From Sphingopyxis sp. H053 (lineage in GTDB: Bacteria; Pseudomonadota; Alphaproteobacteria; Sphingomonadales; Sphingomonadaceae), in contig NZ_LNRU01000009.1 in NCBI RefSeq assembly GCF_001468225.1, positions 121,153 to 185,152 of the forward strand: 64,000 nucleotides of DNA, given 5' to 3'. Shown piece by piece: positions 34,795 through 46,743 of this stretch (positions within the stretch are counted from its first letter, which is position 1; each line of letters begins with the position of its first letter). Position numbers and translations under genes: made by a program. The notes beneath the pieces were generated by a model, which had not been told where the DNA came from, searched no databases, and saw only the letters and a list, made by a program, of their open reading frames with translations.

Positions 34795-35787
34795 CTAAAG
34801 GCCGTCGAGCGCGAGGAGCGCGAAGCTGGCGAGCCAATGTTCGCCCATATAGTCGCCGGTGACGTGCGGGAGTGCGGCGGCGAGATGGCGCTGCGCCGCG
34901 GCTTCGGCAACGGGCGCGACGGGGTGGGCCGGGCCGAGTGCGGCGGCGATCGCGCGCCAGCTCCACGCGCGGCTGAGATTGAGGCCGTCGAGATGCGCGA
35001 TCTTACCGTCGCTGCGGTCGGAGACGGTGGCGGGGGTGAAGAGCGTTGCGGGCTGCTGCTGTGCGGCGCGGGGGAGGAAGGCGTCGAACCAGCCGGAGAA
35101 ATCGTCATCGAGGACGACGGTCATCAAATGCGCTTCGGTGAGCGCCGAGGAGAGGAATTCGTCGCCGCCAGGTTCCCACGCCTGACAGCCGCGGTCGCCG
35201 GCGAACCAGTCGCGGGCGCGGGTGTCGATCAGGCTGACAAGTGCGGGATCGCGGGTTTCGGCCCAGTGGCGCGTTAGGAGGAGTGCGAAGGCGATGTTGA
35301 AATGGGTGCCGACGCGCAGCGGATAGGTGAGCTTGGGCAGGAAGGCGTGGAAGCGTGCAGCGAAGGCGGTGGCGAGCGGTTCGAGCGCCGCCGCCCACGA
35401 CGCGTCGTGGCGTGTCGCCTCGGCGTGGAGCGCGAGGAGCCAAGCCCAGCCATAGGGGCGCTCGAAGCCCGCCGACATCGGGCGGCCCAGGAAGGCAAGC
35501 TCGCCCGCGACCTTTTCAGGGACGAGCATCGCATCGGCGCGGGCGCGGATGTTGGCGGCGACGGGCAGGTCGGGGAAGCGGCGCGCTAGGCGGAGGATCT
35601 GCCACCAGCCGTGGACGCAGCTGTGCCAGTCGAAACTGCCGTGGAAGATCGGATGATGCTCGCGCGGGGGCTTTGCGTCCTCGGGGCCGTTCAGGACGAG
35701 GTCCATCTTGTACGGATATTCGCGGCCGAGGTGCGAGAGGGTCGCGGCGGCGAAGCGGGTGGCGTGTTCGGGGGTGAGGTGGGTCAT
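34795..35787 (-). CDS. DUF2891-family protein
   Basis: A 330-residue predicted soluble helical protein, with family blocks HHPIFHGSFDWHSCVHGWWQ, YGWAWLLALHAEA, HFNIAFALLLT and CQAWEPGGDEFLSSALTEA. The many conserved His, Asp, Glu and Trp residues suggest an alpha/alpha-barrel enzyme, but no reaction is assigned. It follows the DUF979 and DUF969 membrane-protein genes on the same strand, with a palindromic repeat between. Start MTHLTPEHATRF at 35785-35787; a longer start lies inside the repeat. Confidence 0.87.
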   Translation of the reverse strand: MTHLTPEHATRFAAATLSHLGREYPYKMDLVLNGPEDAKPPREHHPIFHGSFDWHSCVHGWWQILRLARRFPDLPVAANIRARADAMLVPEKVAGELAFLGRPMSAGFERPYGWAWLLALHAEATRHDASWAAALEPLATAFAARFHAFLPKLTYPLRVGTHFNIAFALLLTRHWAETRDPALVSLIDTRARDWFAGDRGCQAWEPGGDEFLSSALTEAHLMTVVLDDDFSGWFDAFLPRAAQQQPATLFTPATVSDRSDGKIAHLDGLNLSRAWSWRAIAAALGPAHPVAPVAEAAAQRHLAAALPHVTGDYMGEHWLASFALLALDGL

Positions 35788-35798
35788 TCCCCTCGTTA

Positions 35799-35880
35799 CC
35801 CGTTCGTGTCGAGCGAAGTCGAGACACCCGTCGTCAATGCGTGACCGAGGGGCATCTCGACTTCGCTCGATGCGAGCGGG
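35799..35880. repeat. Dispersed palindromic repeat (GTCGAGCGAAGTCGAGA family), copy 2
   Basis: Left arm 35799-35829 repeats the left arm at 18522 almost exactly, and the right arm (35850-35880) is its imperfect reverse complement. It lies between the DUF2891 start and the DUF979 stop, inside what would otherwise be one operon. Confidence 0.8.
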
Positions 35881-35899
35881 GATTGGGAGGCCCACTTGG

Positions 35900-36838
35900 T
35901 CAGAATGCAAACAGCCAGATGAAGACGATGTTCACCGCGAGCAGGGGCAGCGCGGTGCCGATCTGCGCCTTGATCACGCCATAGGGATTTTTGAGCTCGA
36001 GCAAGGCGGCGGGGACCAGATTGAAGTTCGCCGCCATCGGGGTCATCAGCGTGCCGCAGAAGCCCGCGAGCATACCGATCGCCGCGACGACCGCGGGGTC
36101 GCCTTCATATTGCATGATGAGCAAGGGCATGCCGATCGCGGCGAGCATCACGGGAAAGGCCGCGAAGGCATTGCCCATCACCATGGTAAAAAAGGCCATG
36201 CCGAGGCCGTAGGCGAGCACCGCGCCGAACAGGCTGCCATGCGGGATCGCGGCGCCGATGAGGTCGCCGACGACCTCGCCGACGCCCGCGAGCGCGAAGA
36301 CCGCGCCGAGGCTGGCGAGCATCTGCGGCAGGATCGCCGCCCAGCCAACGGCGTCGAGCAGGCGGCGGCCTTGCTGGAGTGGGAGGAGTGGCGACGGCTT
36401 CAAACGCGCCATGCCGACGGCAAGCGCGATCAGGACGCCGAGCGCTAGCGAGATGAGCGTCGCCTGCTTGGGGTCGGCGAGGCCGGGGAGCCATTTGAAC
36501 AGAAAGGTGCCCGCGAGCGCGACCGCAGGGATGATCAGCGCGACGAGGAGCAGGAAGGGGCCATGGCGTGCGGCGCGTTCGGCCTGGATTTCGAGCGCGA
36601 CATCGCCGCCGGGCGCACGGCCGATCTGGCCGGCGCCGGCGATCGCGACGAGCGCGAGAACAAGCAGGCCGTTGCCGAAGTCGCCGAGCCGGTCGCCCGC
36701 CAGCATCGAGACCGCAAGCAGGCCCCAGAAGGCCGCGTTGCCGAAGCGTTTCGGATTGCTGCGATCCCGAAGTCCGAGGAAGGCGAAGGCGGCGAAGGTC
36801 AGCCCTGCGAGCACATAAACGAAGCCGAGCGTGATCAT
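35900..36838 (-). CDS. DUF979-family membrane protein (putative permease subunit)
   Basis: A 312-residue integral membrane protein with about nine hydrophobic helices (for example GLLVLALVAIAGAG, FLLLVALIIPAVALAGTFLF, MLAAIGMPLLIMQY). A conserved glycine-rich stretch, FCGTLMTPMAANFNLVPAALL, resembles substrate-site loops of secondary carriers. It overlaps the DUF969 gene by four bases (ATGA). DUF969 and DUF979 occur as a pair, and I take them as two parts of one transporter; substrate unknown, with pyroglutamate suggested by the 5-oxoprolinase next to them. Confidence 0.87.
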   Translation of the reverse strand: MITLGFVYVLAGLTFAAFAFLGLRDRSNPKRFGNAAFWGLLAVSMLAGDRLGDFGNGLLVLALVAIAGAGQIGRAPGGDVALEIQAERAARHGPFLLLVALIIPAVALAGTFLFKWLPGLADPKQATLISLALGVLIALAVGMARLKPSPLLPLQQGRRLLDAVGWAAILPQMLASLGAVFALAGVGEVVGDLIGAAIPHGSLFGAVLAYGLGMAFFTMVMGNAFAAFPVMLAAIGMPLLIMQYEGDPAVVAAIGMLAGFCGTLMTPMAANFNLVPAALLELKNPYGVIKAQIGTALPLLAVNIVFIWLFAF

Positions 36839-37503
36839 GCGCCCGCCTCCTTCATCATTCGCTTTTCGAGGCGACGGAGGCGCAGGCCGTGGATCAGGAA
36901 GGCGGCGATTGCGGTCGGGATCGCCCAGAGCGAAAAGTGCAACGGCTCGATGATATAGCCATAGCCTTCGAGCACGCCCTTCATCAGCAGGATCGAGCCG
37001 ATCGCAAGGAAGATATCTTCGCCGAAGAAGAGACCGACATTGTCGGTCGCGGCGGAGAAGGCTTTCACTTCCTCGCGCTGGTCGTCGGTGAGCGCGTCGT
37101 TCTTCGCTTCGGCGGCGGCCTCGGCCATCGGGGCGACGAGCGGGCGGACGGTCTGCGGATGCCCCGCGACCGAGGTGAGGCCGACCGCGGCCATCGCCTG
37201 GCGGAGCAGCAGATAGGAGGTGAGGAGGCGGCCGAGCGTCGCACCCTTCATCCGGCCGATCAGCGTGCGGGCGTGTTGTTGCAGCCCATAGGCTTCGAGC
37301 AGGCCGATGACGGGGAGCACGATCCAGACGATCGAGACATAACGCGTGTCGTTGAACGCCTTCCCGAAGGCGGCGATGATCGCGGCGATGTCGAGTCCTG
37401 CGGCGAGGCCGGTCGCGAGCGCGGAGGCCATGATCACGAGCAGCGGATTGAAGCGGAGCAGGAAGCCCGCGATGATGATCAGGGTGCCGATCAGCACGAG
37501 CAT
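36835..37503 (-). CDS. DUF969-family membrane protein (putative permease subunit)
   Basis: A 222-residue integral membrane protein with five to six helices (LIGTLIIIAGFLLRF, YVSIVWIVLPVIGLLEAYG, LHFSLWAIPTAIAAFLI) and the conserved segment VAGHPQTVRPLVAPM. It is coupled to DUF979. The 237-bp gap to 5-oxoprolinase upstream carries several hairpins. Function inferred from the pairing and the neighbourhood only. Confidence 0.87.
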   Translation of the reverse strand: MLVLIGTLIIIAGFLLRFNPLLVIMASALATGLAAGLDIAAIIAAFGKAFNDTRYVSIVWIVLPVIGLLEAYGLQQHARTLIGRMKGATLGRLLTSYLLLRQAMAAVGLTSVAGHPQTVRPLVAPMAEAAAEAKNDALTDDQREEVKAFSAATDNVGLFFGEDIFLAIGSILLMKGVLEGYGYIIEPLHFSLWAIPTAIAAFLIHGLRLRRLEKRMMKEAGA

Positions 37504-37510
37504 GATTATT

Positions 37511-37685
37511 TTCCTCCCCCTAGATGGGGGAGGCAGTGAGACTTGGCAGCTTGCTGCCTAGTCGCAGCGGTGGGGGTGTGGTCTCGGCCTGAAGTGACGG
37601 CGCGAGGACGCGCCGTCACCCCCATCCAACTTCGCCTAATCGCGTCGCGATAAGGCTGCGTATCCTTCCCCCATCGAGGGGGAAG
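37511..37685. repeat. Cluster of palindromic repeats between 5-oxoprolinase and DUF969
   Basis: The gap holds CCTCCCCCTAGATGGGGGAGG (37513-37533) and its partner TTCCCCCATCGAGGGGGAA (37666-37684), a GGCAGC-TT-GCTGCC hairpin (37545-37558), and a perfect 10-bp stem GTGACGGCGC/GCGCCGTCAC at 37594-37619. Stable secondary structure here may uncouple the permease genes from the enzyme gene or protect the RNA. Nothing coding is seen. Confidence 0.7.
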
Positions 37686-37740
37686 AAGGGTTGCGTTCAT
37701 CCCGTCATCCCCGCGTGGGGTAGACCGCGCTGTCGCCAAA

Positions 37741-41329
<3,589 letters not shown>

Positions 41330-41346
<17 letters not shown>

Positions 41347-42943
41347 TGTCCGGCCAGCGAATGACGATGGCGAGGCGGTTGTCAACCGCTGTGCGCTGCC
41401 AGCTGCCCTTGAGCTGGCGTTCGATCAGGGTGCGGATGAAGTGGGTGCCGAAGCTTTCGCAGTCGATGTGCGGGGTTTCGGGGAGGTTGCTTTCGACCCA
41501 GTCGAGCTGGATGTCGCCTCCGTCGCGGTGCCAGCTGACCGCGAGGCCGCCCGCGCCCGCGAGCGCGCCATATTTGATGCTGTTCGTGACGAATTCGTGG
41601 ACCGCGAGCGACAGCGCCTGTGCGCCTTCGTCGTCGAGGCGAACTTCGGGGCCGGCGATCGCGGCGAGCTGTTCGGGGGAGCGACCGGCGAGCTCAAGTT
41701 CGCGGTGGACGATCCGCCCCAGTTCGACGCTGTCCACCGCGCCGGTGACGAGCATCTGCTTGGCGTCCGAAAGCGCGCGCATGCGACCGTCGAACTTGAC
41801 CTCGAAATCCTCGAGGCTGGTGGATTCGCGGAGCGTGATGCGCGCGAGCGCGCCGATGCGCGCGAAGGCGTTTTTCATGCGGTGCGCCATCTCGCCGATC
41901 ATCAATTCGCGGTCCTCGGCGTGGCGCGCCGTTTGCACCGCGAGCGCCTGAAACGCGTCGCTGCGGCGGCGCTGGACGCGGTGAAGCTGGGTCGCAAGCA
42001 GCGCCAGCGCGACGCCGAACAGGAAGATGCCGAGCGGGCGACCCAGCCGTTCGAGGAAGCGGCCGTAGGAGATGTGCATCGTCCATTGCCGGTCGGCGAC
42101 GCGCAGCACCTGCTCCTGCGCATCCCAGCCCATCTTGCCCTGGCGGAAAATGACCGGCGCCGAGGGACCGGCCCCGGCGCGGATTTCGAGGCCGTCGATT
42201 TTGCCCAGCTGCGGCCCGAGCACCGCCTTCATCATGTCGTTGATGCGGAAGGGGGCGTAGACGAACGCCTCGACCGGCCGGGTGCCGGGGGCTTTTGCCG
42301 CATTGTCCGTCACCCCCGACCCGCGGGTGTAGACTGGGAGATAAATGAGAAAGCCCTGCTGCTTGACCTTTGCCGCGCGCTCCTGCGCGAGATGGACGAT
42401 GCCGCTCGCGGCCGGGCGCCCGGTCTGCCAGGCACGTCGCATCGCCGCGCGCCGCACGGGCTCGCTGTACATGTCGAAGCCCAGCGCGACATCGCGGCGC
42501 GGCGTATAGGGTTCGAGGAGGATGACGGGAAAGCCGACGGGCTGGTCGGTCTCGCCCCACACCTTGATATTCTCGCCGTAATTTTCGTGCAGCCGCGTCT
42601 CGATCGCGGCGGGCGTACCCGCGCGCATCGCGGCGGCGATGCCGATGCCCTCCATCCCGGGGGCATGGACCTGCGGCCGGAGCGCGCCGAGATAGGCGCG
42701 GATGCCGGGGCCGCTTGCGGCGGCGTCGGACTGGTAGAGCGCGCGGACGCCTTCGAGGATCGCGACATGATCGCGCAGCCGCATGTTGAACTGCGCCGCG
42801 ACGCGTTCGGCCTGATCGGCTTCTTCGGCCTGATTATAGAGGAAACTGGCGCCGGCCGCGACGATGGTCGCAAGCAGGATGACCAGCCCGACGAAGCGGA
42901 CCAGCAGCGCCAACAGCCGATCTGCCCAGGTTGAAGGGCGCAT
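41330..42943 (-). CDS. CHASE-domain sensor histidine kinase, HWE family
   Basis: A 537-residue membrane kinase: helix near residues 10-35, a periplasmic CHASE domain (MEGIGIAAAMR, WGETDQPVGFPVILLEPY, GFDMYSEPVRRAAM), a second helix near 303-322, then a dimerisation H-box EMAHRMKNAFARIGALAR with His ~354 and an HWE-type ATPase domain (VHEFVTNSIKYGAL). CHASE domains bind small organic ligands, in plants cytokinins. The 3' end overlaps the 5-oxoprolinase start. No response regulator is adjacent. Start at 42941-42943 with AGGAC upstream. Confidence 0.9.
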
Positions 42944-43113
42944 TATCTTGTCCTGCCTGATGGCTGCCGTAGCAGCGCCCCCCTCCGAGGCCAGATGTTT
43001 CACGCGAAAGGGCTGATAGCAAGTAAATTTCGTGCCGCTTCGGCCCCATCGCTGGCCGGTTGCAAGCGAAAACCCATTGCCTATGATGCCGCATATAGAA
43101 TGGGAGAAGCGCG

Positions 43114-43764
43114 ATGATTATTTACGGGTCGGTGGTGTCACCGTTCGTGCGCAAATTGCTGGCATATCTTGGCGAAAAGAGAATCGATTTCGAGCTGAAG
43201 GGCGTCGGAATCGGCGACCCCGATCCGGGGTTTCGTGCCGCCTCGCCGCTCGGCAAGATGCCCGCGATGGACGATGACGGCTTCCTGCTCGCCGATTCGA
43301 GCGCGATCATCCAATATGTCGAGGCGAAATATCCCGAACCCGCTCTGATTCCCGCCGACCCGCAGGAGCGCGGCCGGGTGATCTGGTGGGAGGAGTTTGG
43401 CGACACGGTGTTTGCGGCATGCAGCGGCAAGATGTTCTTCAACCGCATCGTCGCACCGAAATTCCTGGGGCGCGAAGGCGACCTGGCCGCCGCGGCGCAA
43501 GCGGAGAGCGAGGAATTGCCCAGGCTGCTCGCCTACCTCGAAAGCGCGATCCCGGCGTCGGGGTTTCTCGTCGGCGACCGGCTGACGCTGGCCGACCTTG
43601 CGGTGGCATCGCCGCTGATGAATTTCCGCCACTGCGGCGCGTGCATCAATCCGGCGACGCATCCGAAGATCGCGGCGTGGAGCGAGGCGATCCTGTCGCG
43701 GCCGAGCATGGCGATGTGGATTGCGAAGGAAGAAAAGCTGATGGCGCGGGTGCTGGCGGCCTAG
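43114..43764 (+). CDS. Glutathione S-transferase family protein
   Basis: A 216-residue GST: thioredoxin-like N-terminal domain (MIIYGSVVSPFVRKLLAYLG, SPLGKMPAMDDDGFLLADSS with the glutathione-binding ADSSAI) and a helical C-terminal domain (LVGDRLTLADLAVASPLMNF, with the N-capping DLAVAS). Substrate unknown. The start at 43114 has GGGAGA upstream. It diverges from the histidine kinase across 170 bp of promoter DNA and converges with the PilZ gene with a four-base overlap. Confidence 0.92.
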   Translation: MIIYGSVVSPFVRKLLAYLGEKRIDFELKGVGIGDPDPGFRAASPLGKMPAMDDDGFLLADSSAIIQYVEAKYPEPALIPADPQERGRVIWWEEFGDTVFAACSGKMFFNRIVAPKFLGREGDLAAAAQAESEELPRLLAYLESAIPASGFLVGDRLTLADLAVASPLMNFRHCGACINPATHPKIAAWSEAILSRPSMAMWIAKEEKLMARVLAA

Positions 43765-44276
43765 AATTCGACGATGATCCGGACCCTGTCGGCGCTGATG
43801 CCGGCAGCGACCGCGATCTGTTCGCGGCTGCGGTCGATCAGATCCAGCAACGTCTCGGGTTCCCCGGGCGCTTCGTCGATCACCGGTGCCGACTGATCTT
43901 CGTCGATGCCGGGCGCAGGGTCCGCGGCGTCCGCCAGTTCGGGCGCCGGGCCGATGGCGCTCTTGAGTTCCACGGCGCTCAGCGTTGCCGGCGATACCGG
44001 ACCTTCGAACTGGCATCCGAAAAGACGTCCGCTTGCCCAGATGACGACTGCCGTTATGTCGCCGGCATGCGGCAGCTCGATTTCTATTCGGTCGCCGGTC
44101 GCCAGTTTGACATCGCTTTCGAGCAGCAGGCCCGTTCCGGAGATATTGTGGATCTGGACCTCAAGGCCCGTGCCGTCATGCCGCAAGCCCGAGGCGAGAA
44201 GGCTGAGTTTCCGGCGCGCGTCGAACCGTTTTTCGGCGCTGGGCGCCGATGGCAGGAAATGTCCGAAAATAGGCAT
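43761..44276 (-). CDS. PilZ-domain protein
   Basis: A 171-residue protein. The N-terminal half is PilZ-like: KRFDARRKLSLLASG (the RxxxR-type basic start) and VQIHNISGTGLLLESD in place of the D/NxSxxG motif, so cyclic di-GMP binding is plausible. The C-terminal half is acidic and Pro-rich (ADAADPAPGIDEDQSAP), ending in a helix LLDLIDRSREQIAVAAG. With the diguanylate cyclase 10 kb away, it may be part of the same signalling network, though that is inference. Confidence 0.85.
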   Translation of the reverse strand: MPIFGHFLPSAPSAEKRFDARRKLSLLASGLRHDGTGLEVQIHNISGTGLLLESDVKLATGDRIEIELPHAGDITAVVIWASGRLFGCQFEGPVSPATLSAVELKSAIGPAPELADAADPAPGIDEDQSAPVIDEAPGEPETLLDLIDRSREQIAVAAGISADRVRIIVEF

Positions 44277-44381
44277 ATGCGGTTGTTGGTGCCGGGCTGG
44301 TTAAAAGAAGGTTAGCGAGCGCGCCGAAAGATGGTGCGCCGGCACAAAAAGCACGGGTTTCGGCCGCGCGGCCTTCATCGC

Positions 44382-45983
44382 TCAGGATATGGTCAATTCG
44401 ACCGTTCGCGTGATCCCGATCGCGTCCAGAAACGCCGTGTCGTGGCTGACGACGAGCAGCGCGCCGTCATAGGCGGCGAGGCCGGTTTCGACGGCGGTCA
44501 GCGACTCGATGTCGAGATGGTTGCCGGGCTCGTCGAGAATCAGGAGCTGCGGCGGCTGCGGCGCGCCGAGGACACAGGCGAGTCCGGCGCGGAGCATCTG
44601 CCCGCCGCTGAGTGTCCCGACGATGCGATCGGCGGCGTCGGCGCGGAAGCGAAAGCGTGCGAGCGCGGCGCGGCACTGGTTGTTCGTCGTCCCGGGGTTG
44701 AGCGCGAGGAAATTGCCGGCGATCGACTGCGCGGGGTCGAGCAGGCTGACGCGTTGGTCGAAGAGCGCGAAGGGGACACCGACCCGGACCTGTCCCGACC
44801 AGGGGGGCAGGGTGCCGGCGACGAGCGCGAGAAGCGTCGACTTGCCCGAGCCATTGGGACCGGTGATCGCGACGCGTTCGGGACCGGTGAGGGTGAGCGA
44901 CAGATTTTCGATGACCGGCCGGTCCTCGGCATAGCCTGCCGTGACATGATCGAGGGCAAGCACGGTCCGCGACGCGGGAAGACCGGTCGAAGGCAGGCCG
45001 ACCGCAAGGGGGTCGACGATCTCGATCTTCGCGCGCGCGGCGGATAGCTGCTCTTCGGCCATGCCGCGCTGCCGTTCGGCGAGGCGGCTTCCCGCCGCGC
45101 GGGTTTCTTCGGCGCGGCGCTTGAGACCGCCTATAAGGATTTTCGGCATGTCGCCGCGCGCGGCCTTGGCGCGTCCGCGCGAGTCGCGGCGGTCCTGTTT
45201 TTCGGTCGCCGCCTGCGCCTGCCGCTGCGCGGCGTCGGCGCGCTTTTCGGCGCCCGCGAGTTCGGCCTCGACCGCCGCCTGCTCGATGTCCTTGCGCGCG
45301 CGATAGGCGCTCCAGCAGCCGCCATAGCGCGTCCCGCCGAGGCTGGTCAGCTCGACGATCGCGTCCATTTCCTCGAGCAGTTCGCGGTCGTGGCTGACGA
45401 CGATCGCGCCGCCGCGCCAGCCGGCGAGCAGGTCGCGCACGGCTTCGCGGCCCTCGCGGTCGAGATTGTTCGTCGGTTCGTCGAGAAGCAGGAAATCGGG
45501 TGCGGCGAACATCGCGCCGGCGAGCGCGGCGCGTGTGCGCTGTCCTCCCGACAGCTGTGCAAGCGGAGTGTCCGCGGGAAGCGTCAGGCCGACACCGGCG
45601 AGCGCCTCGTCGATCCGCGCTTCGAGCGTCCAGTCGGCGTCGCCGATTTCTTCGACACTCGCTTCGCCCGCTTCGGCCTTGCGCAGCAAGGCAAGGCCGT
45701 CGCGTGCGCCGAACAGATCGGCGATGCTTTCGTGAGCCGCGACCTGCACGGTCTGGCGGAGCATCGCGATGCTGCCGTCGATCGCAATGCTGCCCGATGC
45801 CGGCGTGAGATCGCCGGTCAGCAGACGCAGCAGCGTCGACTTGCCGACGCCGTTGCGCCCGACGATGCCTGCGCGTTCGGGCTGGAAATTAAGGTCGAGG
45901 TCCGAAAGGACGGCGCGGCCGTCAGGCGTGGACCAGCTGAGGTTGGAGATTGTAATGGATGGAGAGATGGGGGGCATGAACAT
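44382..45983 (-). CDS. ABC-F family ATPase
   Basis: A 533-residue cytoplasmic protein with two ABC domains and no membrane segments: first Walker A GRNGVGKST, signature LSGGQRTR, Walker B LLLDEPTNNLD; second GPNGSGKST, LSGGQMLR, LLILDEPGNHLD. The linker is charged and helical (AELAGAEKRADAAQRQAQAA). ABC-F proteins act on ribosomes, some in antibiotic protection; this is an Uup-like or uncharacterised branch. Start at 45981-45983 (MFMPPISPSI) with AGGA six bases before. Confidence 0.9.
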   Translation of the reverse strand: MFMPPISPSITISNLSWSTPDGRAVLSDLDLNFQPERAGIVGRNGVGKSTLLRLLTGDLTPASGSIAIDGSIAMLRQTVQVAAHESIADLFGARDGLALLRKAEAGEASVEEIGDADWTLEARIDEALAGVGLTLPADTPLAQLSGGQRTRAALAGAMFAAPDFLLLDEPTNNLDREGREAVRDLLAGWRGGAIVVSHDRELLEEMDAIVELTSLGGTRYGGCWSAYRARKDIEQAAVEAELAGAEKRADAAQRQAQAATEKQDRRDSRGRAKAARGDMPKILIGGLKRRAEETRAAGSRLAERQRGMAEEQLSAARAKIEIVDPLAVGLPSTGLPASRTVLALDHVTAGYAEDRPVIENLSLTLTGPERVAITGPNGSGKSTLLALVAGTLPPWSGQVRVGVPFALFDQRVSLLDPAQSIAGNFLALNPGTTNNQCRAALARFRFRADAADRIVGTLSGGQMLRAGLACVLGAPQPPQLLILDEPGNHLDIESLTAVETGLAAYDGALLVVSHDTAFLDAIGITRTVELTIS

Positions 45984-46160
45984 GAACTTTCCTGGCGGCA
46001 AGGCGGGGCTGCGTTGCGGTCAGGTTGCGGTCCATGGCGGGAATCTCCGGTTGGTTGAGCGGGTGATGTAGAAGCTGCGGTTGCGGCATGCAACCGGGGT
46101 CGACCGGGGAGGTCGGTCTGACGTGGTATGAAAACGACGATGGCGGACGTTCTCTATCCT

Positions 46161-46234
46161 CGTCACCCCGGACTTGATCCGGGGTCCATAGCTGCCGTCA
46201 CGCTAATGAATCCCGGATCAAGTCCGGGGTGACG
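46161..46234. repeat. Dispersed palindromic repeat (ACTTGATCCGGG family), copy 2
   Basis: Left arm 46161-46186 and right arm 46211-46234 are near-perfect reverse complements with core CCGGACTTGATCCGGGG. It lies in the 385-bp gap between the divergent ABC-F and blaI genes; besides this repeat and the BlaI operators the gap contains no reading frame I would call. Confidence 0.85.
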
Positions 46235-46322
46235 AAAGGAGGAGATGGCAGCTCCCCATCCCGAAAGCGCCCGCTATCCGTCCTTCGTGTATTATCCGAA
46301 TAAAACCCCTTGCCAAGCAAGC

Positions 46323-46352
46323 GCTACAAATGTAGCACGCTACAAATGTAGC
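46323..46352 (+). promoter_or_regulatory. Two identical tandem BlaI/MecI-type operators
   Basis: GCTACAAATGTAGC occurs exactly at 46323-46336 and again at 46339-46352. Each is a near-perfect dyad with the TACA/TGTA halves recognised by BlaI/MecI repressors, and their centres lie 16 bp apart. They end 16 bp before the blaI ATG and overlap a plausible promoter (TTGCCA at 46310-46315 as a -35). Autorepression of the blaI operon is the obvious reading. Confidence 0.88.
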
Positions 46353-46368
46353 GCATGAGGTGAGTCGT

Positions 46369-46743
46369 ATGTTGTCCAGCCTGCCCCCGCGAGAACGCGA
46401 GATCGTCGATATTCTGTATGAATGCGGTGCGTCGACCGTGACCGAAATCGGAGAGGCGCTGGCCGACGAATTGTCAGGTTCGGCGATCCGCGCGATGCTG
46501 AAGCGGCTCGAGACGAAGGGCTTTGTGGCGCGCGAACAATCGGAGCGCGGTTTCGTCTATGCGCCCAGCGTGTCGGACAAGACGGCGCGCAAGTCGGCGC
46601 TGAGCCAAGTCGTGCGCGTCTTCTTCAACGGGTCGGCGACGAGCGCCGCCGCCGCGCTGCTCGGCATGCAGGACGAGATGAGCAATAGCGAACTCGACGA
46701 GCTTGAACAGATGATCGCCAAAGCGCGCGAAGGGAGAGGGTGA
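46369..46743 (+). CDS. BlaI/MecI/CopY-family repressor
   Basis: A 124-residue winged-helix repressor: LPPREREIVDILYECGASTVTEI, then the recognition region SGSAIRAMLKRLETKGFV with the wing QSERGFVYAP, and a C-terminal dimerisation helix bundle (SQVVRVFFNGSATSAAAALL). In BlaI the linker between is cut when the paired protease is activated. The start at 46369 follows GAGGTGA; a GTG at 46360 is within that ribosome binding site. It overlaps the M56 gene (TGATG). Confidence 0.94.
   Translation: MLSSLPPREREIVDILYECGASTVTEIGEALADELSGSAIRAMLKRLETKGFVAREQSERGFVYAPSVSDKTARKSALSQVVRVFFNGSATSAAAALLGMQDEMSNSELDELEQMIAKAREGRG

Noticed and set aside
46161..46352. CRISPR-like repeats before blaI
   Set aside because: The two 14-mers are dyad operators with a two-base gap, and the other repeat is a single palindrome; no array of spaced repeats or cas gene is present anywhere in the window.
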